From positions 1 to 64,000 of the forward strand of contig NZ_JBNFVY010000003.1 of NCBI RefSeq assembly GCF_049943335.1: 64,000 bases of DNA, read 5' to 3'. Shown piece by piece: positions 42,181-51,417 of the stretch. Source of the stretch: JBNFVY01 sp049943335. Lineage in GTDB: Bacteria; Pseudomonadota; Alphaproteobacteria; Rhodobacterales; Rhodobacteraceae. The notes beneath the pieces were generated by a model. It did not search any database, was not told the DNA's origin, and worked only from the letters and a program-made list of their open reading frames with translations. A program made the position numbers and the translations under genes. The first letter of the stretch is position 1. Each line of letters starts with the position of its first letter.

Positions 42181-43520
42181 GGCGTGCGCAGAATTGCTTC
42201 AGCCTTGAGCTCGGCCAGCAGAATGTCGGCCTGCGCCTGAATACGGCTGTTGATAATCTGACTCCGTGTGGCCGAAATGCGCAACGCCTCGGGGTCGGGG
42301 GGCGGGCCTTGCGCATCATCGCCTTCTTCGGCGGTGGCCTGCGGGTCCTGGGGCACTGGGGGCACTGCCGCTGCCGCCGCGTCGAGCTCGGCCTGGCTTT
42401 CATGGCGGCGCTCGCAGAGCATTACGACCAGCCGCTGTGTGCCACCGGCCCGTGTCAGCGCGGTGGAGATTTCGTTTTCGTCCAGTTTGCCCAGTTCCAG
42501 CGCAATGTCGCCGGGAACCTGCGCCATGGTTTGGCTGATACGGGTCAGCACTTCGGGCGGTTGGTCTTTGGCCAGACCGTAAAGGTCGTCGCAGGTGTCC
42601 ACCGTGCCGCGCAGGGCTGTCGCGTCCAGGTCCGCAGGTGCGGCGTAGGTTGCGTAATCCACCGTCACGCGGGCCGGTGTGGGTTTGTCGGCCTCTTCCA
42701 CGGCGCGCAATTGGAACAGGGCCACCACGTTGCCCGCGCTGATCGGGCCGGCGATCTGGCCCGGTGCCAGTGGTCGCAAACCCTGTGCCAGGGGCGGGGG
42801 CAGATCGGCAAGGTTGGTCCAGTTGACCCGCCCGCCCGCGCCGCGCGTGGGGGCGACGGAATACTGCCGCGCGGCCGAGGCGAACCCGCCCAGCGAGGTG
42901 ATATTCCGCTTGAGCTGCTCGGCCAGCGCCTGAGACTTGGCCTGTTCGCCGGCGTTGCGTGCGGGCAGGTAGATTTCCGAAAAGAGAACCCGCAGCCCGG
43001 CGCGTTCAGACGTCGGCGACAGCGCCAGGTCGATATCGCGTTCGGTGACGACGGTGTTCGCGCCGCCAAATTCCTGCCGGACCACTTTGCGCCACAACAG
43101 ACCCGCTGACACGAAGTCGCGGAAGGTCTGCGCGGACACGCCGATCCCGTTCAGCAATTCCACAAATGCTTCGGTCTCAAGATCACCGCGCGCGGCGAAC
43201 TCGGCCATGCCAGCTTCGATTTCTTCGGGGGTCAGTGTCAGTCCGCGCCGTTCGGCGGCATCGGCATACAGCCGGTCTTCGGTCAACGCGCTCAGCGCCA
43301 TGTCTTCCAGATCACCGGCGCCCCCCAAGAATTGCACGAAGCGCTTGCGTTGGTCCAATTCATAGGCCGTGATCGGTGTATCATTCACATAAAGCACGGG
43401 CGCAAAAGCATTTTGCGCCTGTACCGGCGCCGCCGCCCCGCCAAGCAGCCCTATCGACAACACCAGTCCGGCGCCCAGGTTCCGGGCTGTGTGGGGGATA
43501 ATCCTGCGTACGTCGTTCAT
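42177..43520 (-). CDS. surA: Periplasmic chaperone/peptidyl-prolyl isomerase SurA-like
   Basis: Outer-membrane protein chaperone. 447 residues from ATG 43520 (MNDVRRIIPHTARNLGAGLVLSIG), with a signal peptide cleaved after VQA. SurA N-terminal helical domain (VLYVNDTPITAYELDQRKRF near 40) and one parvulin-like domain near 185-285 (RVLFSEIYLPARNAGEQAKSQALAEQL, GRVNWTNLADLPPPLAQGL). E. coli SurA has two parvulin repeats; a second is degenerate or absent here. The C-terminal extension is low complexity (VPPVPQDPQATAEEGDDAQG). Confidence 0.88.
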   Translation of the reverse strand: MNDVRRIIPHTARNLGAGLVLSIGLLGGAAAPVQAQNAFAPVLYVNDTPITAYELDQRKRFVQFLGGAGDLEDMALSALTEDRLYADAAERRGLTLTPEEIEAGMAEFAARGDLETEAFVELLNGIGVSAQTFRDFVSAGLLWRKVVRQEFGGANTVVTERDIDLALSPTSERAGLRVLFSEIYLPARNAGEQAKSQALAEQLKRNITSLGGFASAARQYSVAPTRGAGGRVNWTNLADLPPPLAQGLRPLAPGQIAGPISAGNVVALFQLRAVEEADKPTPARVTVDYATYAAPADLDATALRGTVDTCDDLYGLAKDQPPEVLTRISQTMAQVPGDIALELGKLDENEISTALTRAGGTQRLVVMLCERRHESQAELDAAAAAVPPVPQDPQATAEEGDDAQGPPPDPEALRISATRSQIINSRIQAQADILLAELKAEAILRTP

Positions 43521-43579
43521 GGCGTAACTCACTTGCTCGTTCTTGCGCCCCTGGGGCTTTGCGCGCGGTGCCTTGCCCG

Positions 43580-45697
43580 TCAAGGCCCGCATGTCCTGCG
43601 GTACCCTTCCGTATCGGGCCCGGTCCCAAATCCAGCCAGCGACACGCGCAGCGATCCGCTGGTTTCCGGCGTCAGACTAGACGACGACGTAAACCGGCGC
43701 GAGACCAAAAGTTCCACCGCGATGCATTCATTGCGGTATTGCAGCCCCAGCCCGGCGCTTGCCGCCTGATCCGTGGACACGTCATAGCGCCCCTGGGCCG
43801 TGCCCGTCCAGTGCCGGTCGATGCGGTATGAGGTGTCGAAGGACATCTCGGAAATGGTGTCGGGGCGGTCTTCGGCGGCGTCTTCGGTCACATAGGTGTA
43901 AACCGCGCCGATCGCAAAACGCTCGCCATCCCACGCCAGACGGGTTTCGGATTTGGTGATGTCGAAATCATCCGCCACAAGATTGCGGCTGGTCAGGTGC
44001 GTGTCTTGCCCCATGGACAGGTGCGCGGCCAGCAACCAGTCCGAGCGCAGCCCGTCCAGACCGGACGCAGGCGAAAAGCCCGAGGTGTTTTCAGCGTAAA
44101 TCACGCGCGCCGCCCCCAGCGACAGGTTCCAGCCGGGATCGGGCGTAAACCGCGACCACCCAAGGCCGAGCGCACCGCGCAGCCCGTCTTCGGCGCGATC
44201 ATTGCCGGGAAAACGTGTCAGGGACAGAAGGTTGCCGTGATCGAATTCCACCAAGGTGCTGTCCTCATTTGGCACGCTGGTGCCGGCCGTTCCGGTCCAG
44301 GCCAGCTGGGCCAGCGGTTCCAGCATCTGCACGGCGCCGTGATCCGCTTCGGTCCGGATCAGGGGCCAACGCAGTTCGGCGGCCACACTTGGGGTGACGG
44401 CGCCTTGAACCTGGTCATAGGTGGAATCCTGATAGATGCTCCATGTATCGGCCCGCAGGTTTCCCGTCAGGCGAAAGAGCGCACCACGGGTCAGTTGCCA
44501 TTCGCGCGTCCAGTCCAGTTCGGCCCCGATGCGCAATCCGTCACGGCCAAGCACATCCGTGGATGACGCCCGCCCATAGCCCAGCAGATCGAACCGGTAG
44601 CGCGCTTCGCCGCCGATTGACGGCTGGAACCGCTGCTCATAGATCACTTCGCCCATCAGAAACGGCAATTGGTCTTCGGTTGGAATTTCCGACGCGCGCA
44701 GGGTGCGAATGTTGATCAGGCGCGCTTGCACCTGGCTGTCGCGCTGAAACCGCGTGATCGCGATCTCGCTGGCCAGCCGGTCTTCGTCGGAATAGTCGTA
44801 ATCCAGCAAATAGGCCGGATCCGATGTCAGCTTGACCGCAAAACTCAGCACATAGTCCCGGCCCAGGTCGAAGTTTCCTTCGCCGAACAGATAGGCGCGC
44901 GTGACGCCGGGGCGCAGATCGTCGCGGCTGGCCGCGCCTTCGAACGTGATGTCGCCATACCGGAATGCCTGACGATAGCGCGCCTCAAGTGTGGTGGTCC
45001 GGGCCGACACATACGGGGTGAGCGTTACATCCGCGTGATCTCCGATGGCGATGAAGTAGGGCAGTTTCAGCCCCGTCGACAGGTTGGTGGACGCGCGGAT
45101 CGATGGAACCAGCACCCCGGTCGCCCGGTCAACCGTGGGGTCCGGCAGAGACAGGCGCGGCAGTGCGATGATGGGCTGTCCGGCCAGCTCAAAACTGGCG
45201 TTTTCAAAATGCAGCCGGCGCTCTTGTTGGTCATGAATGACCTTTTCGGCGCGAATTTGCCACAGCGGCACCGGGCGCGATGCACAGACCTGACAGGACG
45301 AGGCGACCGTCTTGTAAAGCTGGGTATAGCGCCCGTCGACCCGCGCGATTTCGGCCGCGGCCAGTTGCAGCTGTTGGTTCAGCACCAGGCGCGCCGATAG
45401 CATCAGGCCGTTGCGCAAGTCCGGATCCAGCTGGGCGGTGTCGGCGATCATCACGGCGCCATCGGGTTCGGTCAGGCGAATGGGGCCATCAAGGTAGAGC
45501 CGGTCTTCCGTCTGGTCATATCGCAGCCCGGCGGCCGACAGCGTGGCACCGTCATAAAACACCTGCACGTTGCCGCGCGCTTCGATCGCCGAATTGCCGA
45601 TCACGCGCACGCTGTCGGCCAGCAGGGACGCGGCCTGTTGGGCTATCGCACCGTGCGGCAGCAGTGCCAGAAAGAGTGCGAAGAGACGGCGCATCAT
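43580..45697 (-). CDS. lptD: LPS-assembly outer-membrane protein LptD
   Basis: Inserts lipopolysaccharide in the outer leaflet. 705 residues from the Met-Met at 45697 (MMRRLFALFLALLPHGAIAQ signal peptide). Residues about 25-190 resemble the LptA/OstA beta-jellyroll (VRVIGNSAIEARGNVQVFYDGATLSAAGLRYDQTEDRLYLDGPI). The remainder is a beta-barrel with alternating strands, ending SLAGFGTGPDTEGYRRTCGP. The cysteine pair in SSCQVCASRPVPLW corresponds to LptD N-terminal cysteines. The start overlaps the lptG stop by 1 bp. Confidence 0.93.
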   Translation of the reverse strand: MMRRLFALFLALLPHGAIAQQAASLLADSVRVIGNSAIEARGNVQVFYDGATLSAAGLRYDQTEDRLYLDGPIRLTEPDGAVMIADTAQLDPDLRNGLMLSARLVLNQQLQLAAAEIARVDGRYTQLYKTVASSCQVCASRPVPLWQIRAEKVIHDQQERRLHFENASFELAGQPIIALPRLSLPDPTVDRATGVLVPSIRASTNLSTGLKLPYFIAIGDHADVTLTPYVSARTTTLEARYRQAFRYGDITFEGAASRDDLRPGVTRAYLFGEGNFDLGRDYVLSFAVKLTSDPAYLLDYDYSDEDRLASEIAITRFQRDSQVQARLINIRTLRASEIPTEDQLPFLMGEVIYEQRFQPSIGGEARYRFDLLGYGRASSTDVLGRDGLRIGAELDWTREWQLTRGALFRLTGNLRADTWSIYQDSTYDQVQGAVTPSVAAELRWPLIRTEADHGAVQMLEPLAQLAWTGTAGTSVPNEDSTLVEFDHGNLLSLTRFPGNDRAEDGLRGALGLGWSRFTPDPGWNLSLGAARVIYAENTSGFSPASGLDGLRSDWLLAAHLSMGQDTHLTSRNLVADDFDITKSETRLAWDGERFAIGAVYTYVTEDAAEDRPDTISEMSFDTSYRIDRHWTGTAQGRYDVSTDQAASAGLGLQYRNECIAVELLVSRRFTSSSSLTPETSGSLRVSLAGFGTGPDTEGYRRTCGP

Positions 45698-46791
45698 CAG
45701 CCTTCCTCCAGGTGTAACAGCAGCCCCATGGTCAACAGGATCGCCGCCGTTGGCGGGCCCCAGACCGCCAGTCCGACGGGGATCTGCCCGCCTTCGGACA
45801 TGATGCGGGCGAAGTTGCGCAGGAAATAGATCGAAAAGGCAAACAGCACCGCATAGAGCACCTTCAGCCCGGTGCGCGACATCCGGGTGTGGCGCATGGT
45901 AAAGCCCGCACCGATCATGACCATGGCCACCAGCATCAGCGGCAGCGATAGTTCCATCTGGAACCACACCCGGTGCGCGCGGGCCGAAAAGCCTGCGGCT
46001 TCCAGCCGGTTGATAAAGCCCGGCAGTTCCCAGATCGGGATTGCCGACGGCGTGCCGAAACTGTCGCGAATCTGATCGCGGGTCAGGTTCGACGGCAATT
46101 GCATTTCGGCTTCGGTGGTGGCGGTCAGTTCGGGGTTGTCGACATCGGCAAGGCGCCATTTCTTGGCCCCTGTCAGGTCCCATGCGCCGTCGATCAGTTC
46201 GGCTTCTTCAGCTTCGATCCGGTAGTCGGGGGTGCCGTCAGGGCGAAAGCCCATAAAGGTCACATCATAGAGTTCGGTGCCGTCCAGGTTCGAGCGCGCG
46301 GCGCGGATCACGGTCTGGCCCGTGCCGGCGCCCTGGCGCAGCCACAGGCCTTCGCGGCTGACTGACAGAACCTGGCTGGCGCCGGTGATGCGATCGGTCA
46401 GTGCCTCGTACTGGCGCGACGTCGCCGCGACGATGGGGTTGAGCAAGGCGACGCCAAGCGCGCCGATCAGCGCCGCCATCAGCACTGGCGAAATCAGCGA
46501 CCGCAACGCCGAGCGGCCTGCGGCCCGTGTCACGACCAACTCGGACGAGCGGGCCAGCCCCACATAGAGCACAAGGGTCGAAAGAACGACAATCAGCGGC
46601 AGGATTTCGTAAACGCCCTGCGGCGCGTTCAGTAGGGTCAGCGTCGCGATTCCGCTGAACCCCACCATATCGGCATCGAACTTGCGCAGTTGTTCGACCG
46701 AATCCACCAGAATGAACAGCAGGATGAACACCCCGGCGACCATGGCGAATGCGCGCCCGAAACGGGTGGCGAAATAGATGTCCAGTTTCAT
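45697..46791 (-). CDS. lptG: LPS export permease LptG
   Basis: 364-residue inner-membrane subunit of the LptB2FG extractor. YjgP/YjgQ family: three N-terminal membrane helices (FGRAFAMVAGVFILLFILVDSVEQLRKF; PLIVVLSTLVLYVGLARSSELVV), a periplasmic jellyroll (about 135-265) and three C-terminal helices (LPLMLVAMVMIGAGFTMRHTRMSRTG). RSSELVVTRAAGRS matches the family cytoplasmic coupling region. Its ATG overlaps the lptF stop by 4 bp. Confidence 0.93.
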   Translation of the reverse strand: MKLDIYFATRFGRAFAMVAGVFILLFILVDSVEQLRKFDADMVGFSGIATLTLLNAPQGVYEILPLIVVLSTLVLYVGLARSSELVVTRAAGRSALRSLISPVLMAALIGALGVALLNPIVAATSRQYEALTDRITGASQVLSVSREGLWLRQGAGTGQTVIRAARSNLDGTELYDVTFMGFRPDGTPDYRIEAEEAELIDGAWDLTGAKKWRLADVDNPELTATTEAEMQLPSNLTRDQIRDSFGTPSAIPIWELPGFINRLEAAGFSARAHRVWFQMELSLPLMLVAMVMIGAGFTMRHTRMSRTGLKVLYAVLFAFSIYFLRNFARIMSEGGQIPVGLAVWGPPTAAILLTMGLLLHLEEG

Positions 46792-47906
46792 GCGGCCGAC
46801 CTTCGGGTCATGCGCAGCGGACGCCCCGCCAAAGACAGGATCACGACGGCCGCCACCACCCCCAGCACGGTCGCGCCATAGACCAGCGGCCAGCCATCGA
46901 CCGACCGGCGCGCGGCGTCAATCAACGCATTATCCAGCGATTTGGTGACCATGATGATGACCACCGCCGCGGCGATCTGCCGCCACAGGCCAAAGCGCGA
47001 AAACCCGCCCAGCAACAGGGTGGCAAAGCCGATGACCGCCGCGACCGCTGCCAGGAGCGATTGTGAAATCCGCTCGTGCCCGGTCTTGATCAGGTTCGCG
47101 CGGGTGCTGCCGGTTTCGTTCAGCACGGCCACGGACGGCGACAACAAATCCCGCGTGGGCAGCGACACGACCCGGCGATTGGTGGCCAGACTGGTCGGCA
47201 GCAGGGCGCCAATGTCAAAGGCGAAATCGCTGAACGAGGTCACGGCCAGCCGCTGATCGGGCCGGGTCAGGGTTTGGGCCAAACCGTTGATCATGATCAG
47301 TTTCGGGCCTGTGTCTTCGGCGATCAGCAGCGCCCGCCGGGCACTATAGGTGGTCTGCGCGCGTTCGGATCGGCTGTCGGAGAGGAAAATGTCATGCAGC
47401 TCGCCCTCGGGCGAGATTTCGCGGACATAAAAGGTGATGCCGTCAACTGGATGCACAAAGGTGCCCTCGGTCAGCAGGCGCGCCGTGATATTGCGCGTGA
47501 TTTCGGTCTGGCGCAGATCCAGTTGCCGGATCGAGGCAGGCACCAGAAAGTGGGTCAGAACCGCCAGCAGCAGCCCCACGATGACGCCAAACACCGCCAC
47601 CGGCCGGATCAAGCGCCATGGCGAATAGCCCGTCGCCTGCACCACGACCAGTTCGCTTTCCGAATTCAGCCGGTTGGCCACAAAGACCGATGCCACAAAG
47701 GCCGAGATCGGCAGCACGATGCGGATCACGTTGGGCAGGGTTAGCGCCGTGATCTCCAGGAATGTGGATGCGGACTGGCCGCTGGCGATCAACTGGTCGA
47801 ACAGGATCACGGCCCGGTTGATCCAGTAGACCAGCACCAGCACCAGAGAAAAGAACCCGAACAGGATCATCAGCTGCGACAGCAGGTATTTGTCGAACTT
47901 GCCCAA
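46788..47906 (-). CDS. lptF: LPS export permease LptF
   Basis: 372-residue paralogue and partner of LptG. YjgP/YjgQ signature: FDKYLLSQLMILFGFFSLVLVLVYWINRAVILFDQL at the N-terminus, VANRLNSESELVVVQATGYSPWRLIRP near 78-105, a periplasmic domain, then three C-terminal membrane helices. First gene of lptF-lptG-lptD-surA-pdxA-rsmA; divergent from pepA with 125 bp between the starts. Confidence 0.93.
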   Translation of the reverse strand: MGKFDKYLLSQLMILFGFFSLVLVLVYWINRAVILFDQLIASGQSASTFLEITALTLPNVIRIVLPISAFVASVFVANRLNSESELVVVQATGYSPWRLIRPVAVFGVIVGLLLAVLTHFLVPASIRQLDLRQTEITRNITARLLTEGTFVHPVDGITFYVREISPEGELHDIFLSDSRSERAQTTYSARRALLIAEDTGPKLIMINGLAQTLTRPDQRLAVTSFSDFAFDIGALLPTSLATNRRVVSLPTRDLLSPSVAVLNETGSTRANLIKTGHERISQSLLAAVAAVIGFATLLLGGFSRFGLWRQIAAAVVIIMVTKSLDNALIDAARRSVDGWPLVYGATVLGVVAAVVILSLAGRPLRMTRRSAA

Positions 47907-48031
47907 TTGCCCCTCGGTTCGTCCTTGGTTGCGCGTGACAGTATCAGGGCGCGTGCCGGGGGAAAACTGCTATCTGGCCATCTGCGGGGTGCGGGGCTAG
48001 GTATGGGGAAACAGCAACCGGAGAATGCCCG

Positions 48032-49492
48032 ATGACCACACCTGCCACGCTCGATTTTGCCGAACTTGATCTTGACGCGATTGCCACGGCCGAAGGCGCG
48101 GTGGCGCTGGTCATCGACAGCGACGGCAAGCTGGACAAGGCCGCGCGGCGCGTGAACCGTCTGCTGCGCGGTGGCCTGATCCGCCTGACCGAAGGCGCGC
48201 GCTTTGACAAGTTGGACGAGGGCGGCGTGATCGAATTGCCCAGCCCGCAAAACATGGCCGCCGACAGCCTGTTCGTGGTCAAGCTGGCCAAGCGGGCCGA
48301 TGTCAACGCCGCGCGCGCGGCGGGCGCGGCCGTCGGCGCACGGGCCAAGGGCGCGATGACCATTCTGGCGGGCGGGCTGCGCCATGCGCAGGATTTCGCG
48401 CTCGGGGCCGTTTTGCGCGCTTATGAGTTCACCGATCACAAGACGGCAGACGCGCCCGAGCCGACCGCGTTCACTGTTGTGGTCAATAACCTGGAAGGTT
48501 GCGATGCCGCTGCGGTGCAGGCCTTGGCGCAGGGCGTGTTCTTTACGCGCGATCTGGTCAACGAACCGGCCAATGTGCTGACCACCACCGAATTTGCGGA
48601 CCGGCTGGTCGGCCTCACGGAGCTTGGCATCAAGGTCGAAGTGTTGGACGAGGACGCGCTGGAAAAGCTGGGCATGCGCACCTTGCTCTGTGTCGGGCAG
48701 GGCAGCGACAGCCCTTCGAAAGTTGTCGTGATGGAATGGAATGGCGGCGCCAAGGGCGATGCGCCGCTGGCGCTGGTCGGCAAGGGCGTGGTGTTCGACA
48801 CCGGCGGGATTTCGCTGAAACCGGCTGCGGGCATGGAAGACATGACCATGGACATGGGCGGAGCGGGCACCGTGGCCGGGGCGATGAAAGCGATCGCGCT
48901 GCGCAAGGCCAAGGCGAATGTCGTCGGGCTGGTCGGGTTGGTCGAAAACATGCCGTCGGGCAATGCCACGCGGCCCGGCGACGTGGTGAAATCCATGAAA
49001 GGCGACACGGTTGAAATCATCAATACCGATGCCGAAGGCCGCCTGGTTCTGGCCGATGTGCTCTGGTACGCGCAGGATCGCTACAAGCCGTGCGGGATGG
49101 TCGATCTGGCCACGCTGACGGGGGCGATCATCATCGGGCTGGGCCATGCAAATGCGGGCGTCTTTTCCAACGACGATGCCTTTTGCAACACCTTCCTGCG
49201 CGCCGCCGGCGACGAAGGCGAAGGCGCCTGGCGAATGCCGCTTGGGGACGCTTATGACAAGCAGCTCAAAAGCCGGATTGCGGATATGAAGAACGTGGGG
49301 GGACGCGATGCCGGTTCCATCACCGCGGCGCAGTTCCTGCAGCGTTTCGTCAAGGACGACACGCCGTGGATCCATCTGGACATCGCCGGGGTCGCCAGTC
49401 TCAAGACCGACACGCCCTTGGCGCCGAAGGGGGCCACGGGGTGGGGTGTGCTGGCGCTGAGCCGTTTGGTGGATGGCTGGCCCAAGGACTGA
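48032..49492 (+). CDS. pepA: Leucyl aminopeptidase (M17)
   Basis: 486 residues, full length. Two-metal hexameric exopeptidase of peptide turnover. Catalytic region: VGKGVVFDTGGISLKPAAGMEDMTMDMGGAGTVAGAMKA (metal Lys and Asp, near 248-287) and the M17 signature NTDAEGRLVLADVLWY near 330. TITGAII-like LTGAIIIGLGHANAG follows. The ATG at 48032 is preceded by GGAG. In E. coli PepA also binds DNA as an Xer accessory factor; nothing here tests that. Followed by holC, as in E. coli. Confidence 0.95.
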   Translation: MTTPATLDFAELDLDAIATAEGAVALVIDSDGKLDKAARRVNRLLRGGLIRLTEGARFDKLDEGGVIELPSPQNMAADSLFVVKLAKRADVNAARAAGAAVGARAKGAMTILAGGLRHAQDFALGAVLRAYEFTDHKTADAPEPTAFTVVVNNLEGCDAAAVQALAQGVFFTRDLVNEPANVLTTTEFADRLVGLTELGIKVEVLDEDALEKLGMRTLLCVGQGSDSPSKVVVMEWNGGAKGDAPLALVGKGVVFDTGGISLKPAAGMEDMTMDMGGAGTVAGAMKAIALRKAKANVVGLVGLVENMPSGNATRPGDVVKSMKGDTVEIINTDAEGRLVLADVLWYAQDRYKPCGMVDLATLTGAIIIGLGHANAGVFSNDDAFCNTFLRAAGDEGEGAWRMPLGDAYDKQLKSRIADMKNVGGRDAGSITAAQFLQRFVKDDTPWIHLDIAGVASLKTDTPLAPKGATGWGVLALSRLVDGWPKD

Positions 49493-49500
49493 TCCGACCC

Positions 49501-49953
49501 ATGGGCGAGGCGTTCTTTTACCACCTGACAGCCAGTCCTGTTGAGGACACGCTGACCATGCTCTTGGGCAAATGCCTTGGGACGGGGTGGCGCGTCGCAG
49601 TGCGCGGCACGCGCGACGACACGCTGGAACGCCTTGATCAACGCCTGTGGACGCACCCGCCTGACGGGTTTTTGCCCCATGGGCTGGCAGGGGGGCCGCA
49701 TGATAGCGACCAGCCGGTGCTGCTGACCACGCAGCCCGACCTGCCGAATGCGGCCCAATGCGTGATTTCGATCGAAGGCGCGCCGGTCGAACCCGACGAG
49801 GTCACCGCGCTGGCGCGGGTCTGCATAGTGTTCGACGGGCACGACAACATGGCGCTGGAGCGCGCGCGCGGACAGTGGAAGGCGATAACCCGCGCGGGAT
49901 GCGGCGCGCAATACTGGGCCCAAGAGGATGGGCGCTGGCGCAAAAAGGCCTGA
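49501..49953 (+). CDS. holC: DNA polymerase III chi subunit
   Basis: 150 residues from ATG 49501 (MGEAFFYHLTASPVEDTLTMLLGKCLGTGWRVAV). Chi-type motifs: DTLERLDQRLWTHPPDGFLPHGLAGG near 40-66 and PVLLTTQPDLPNAAQCVISIEG near 72-93. It links the clamp loader to SSB. Starts 8 bp after pepA. No psi subunit is visible nearby, as is usual outside gammaproteobacteria. Confidence 0.92.
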   Translation: MGEAFFYHLTASPVEDTLTMLLGKCLGTGWRVAVRGTRDDTLERLDQRLWTHPPDGFLPHGLAGGPHDSDQPVLLTTQPDLPNAAQCVISIEGAPVEPDEVTALARVCIVFDGHDNMALERARGQWKAITRAGCGAQYWAQEDGRWRKKA

Positions 49954-49978
49954 ACGTCGGCAGGTTATCGGCGCGCCG

Positions 49979-50557
49979 TTAGCGCGTCAGCACCATCCGG
50001 TCGCCCGCAATTTCGATCTTTGAAAAGCGGTTCAGATAGTCCATCCCCAAAAGCGCGCCGGTCATGTCGCCATCGGTCACGAAAGCGCGCACGTTTTCAT
50101 CCACGATGTCGCCCAGTTGAACGGTGTTCAGTGTCACACGCGCGGTGCGCACCATGCCGTTGGCCGTTTGCGCCGTCCCGCCATAGGCACTGTCGGGGGC
50201 CGAGATATCCAGCTTGCGCGCCACATCACTGCCCAGAACGATATTCGACGCGCCGGTATCGACCACGAAATTCACCGGCATGTCATTGACCCGCAAGGTC
50301 AGATGGAAATGCCCGTCGGCCCGGCGCGGCGCTTCGATCACGTTTTCGCCCAATGACAATTGGCGCGGGGCGATGTCGCGGCTGATATCCGACCACAGCC
50401 CGAAACCCGCGATCACGCCCACGAAAATCAGCCCCCACAGCAGCAACTGGCGCAGCGATTGGCCAAGATTGCGGCGATGGGCAGCAAAGAAATACCCGGC
50501 GACCACCGCGCCGAGCAGCACCAGATAGACGACACGTCCGATGTCATAGCTGTCCAA
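49979..50557 (-). CDS. Membrane-anchored retropepsin-like aspartic protease (TIGR02281)
   Basis: 192 residues. Two N-terminal hydrophobic segments (VVYLVLLGAVVAGYFFAAHR; LLLWGLIFVGVIAGFGLW) anchor a clan AA aspartic protease domain at about 75-190. The active site is FVVDTGASNIVLG with a single DTGA, so it must act as a dimer. LLGMDYLNRFSKIEIAGDRMVL ends the fold. Native substrate unknown; the family is common in Rhodobacteraceae and Rhizobiales. Confidence 0.87.
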   Translation of the reverse strand: MDSYDIGRVVYLVLLGAVVAGYFFAAHRRNLGQSLRQLLLWGLIFVGVIAGFGLWSDISRDIAPRQLSLGENVIEAPRRADGHFHLTLRVNDMPVNFVVDTGASNIVLGSDVARKLDISAPDSAYGGTAQTANGMVRTARVTLNTVQLGDIVDENVRAFVTDGDMTGALLGMDYLNRFSKIEIAGDRMVLTR

Positions 50558-50623
50558 GGGCGGCTCCTTTCCTGATTGATATGGGGGCGGGGGCGGTGCG
50601 TGTCACCCCGTCTCACGCAGGTT

Positions 50624-51319
50624 TCAGCGCAACGCGTCAAGCCCGGTGCCGCCAGCGGGCGGGTCCATCGGCGCACTGTGCACTGCGGGCGTTGCGGGCG
50701 CAGTGGCCGTGACCATGCCCACACCGCGCAACCCGTCCAGAACGAACTGGACCGAAAGGGCCGCCAGCAGCATGCCAAAGATCCGTGTGACCACATTGAT
50801 CCCGACCCGGCCCAGCAGCCGTTCCAGAAACCCGCCGGTCAGGAAAAACGCCAGCACCAGCAACAAGACCAGCGCCACCACGCCAAGCACCGCGATGGTA
50901 TCCAGAACCGTTTCGGCGCTGCCCATCAGCAAGATGACCGAAGCGATTGCGCCGGGCCCGGCAATCAGGGGCGTGCCGATGGGAAAGACGGACGGATCGT
51001 TTTCGTTGGCTTCGGCCTGGCCTTCGCGCCGCTGGGTGCGCCGTTCAAAGAGCATTTCCAGCGCGGTCAGGAACAGCAGCAACCCCCCTGCGATACGAAA
51101 AGCGGGCATGGAAATCCCGGCAAAACCCAACACCGCTTCGCCGAAAAAAGCAAAGAGCAGCAAGATGCCAAACCCGATGGCCGTGGCGCGGACGGCAATC
51201 GCCCGGCGATGCGCGGTATCGGCGCCTTGGGTCAGCGCCACGAAAAGCGGTGTCAGACCGATGGGGTCGATGATGACGAACATCGTAAAGAACGCGGTGA
51301 CGAGCGCTTGGATATCCAC
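50624..51319 (-). CDS. MarC/UPF0056 family membrane protein
   Basis: 231 residues with about six transmembrane segments. The GTG start at 51319 (VDIQALVTAFFTMFVIIDPIGLTPLFVALTQG) preserves the conserved first helix and has AAGGGG upstream; an ATG 11 codons later would truncate it. Features DPIGLTPLF and PSVFPIGTPLIAGPGAIASVILLMG typical of MarC. Function unsettled despite the original antibiotic-resistance name. C-terminal tail is Pro/Ala-rich. Confidence 0.87.
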   Translation of the reverse strand: MDIQALVTAFFTMFVIIDPIGLTPLFVALTQGADTAHRRAIAVRATAIGFGILLLFAFFGEAVLGFAGISMPAFRIAGGLLLFLTALEMLFERRTQRREGQAEANENDPSVFPIGTPLIAGPGAIASVILLMGSAETVLDTIAVLGVVALVLLLVLAFFLTGGFLERLLGRVGINVVTRIFGMLLAALSVQFVLDGLRGVGMVTATAPATPAVHSAPMDPPAGGTGLDALR

Positions 51320-51417
51320 CTGTAACCCCTTGTTTTCAGTAAGATGCGCAGGTCGTGACGTGCCGGCGTGCGCCCAGCATACCCGATGTGCCCGATGCTG
51401 CAAGCGCGCTGCTGCGC

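Noticed and set aside
43580..46183. Long version of lptD starting at 46183
   Set aside because: The first 162 codons are antisense-like low-quality sequence overlapping lptG; a signal peptide begins at Met-Met 45697.
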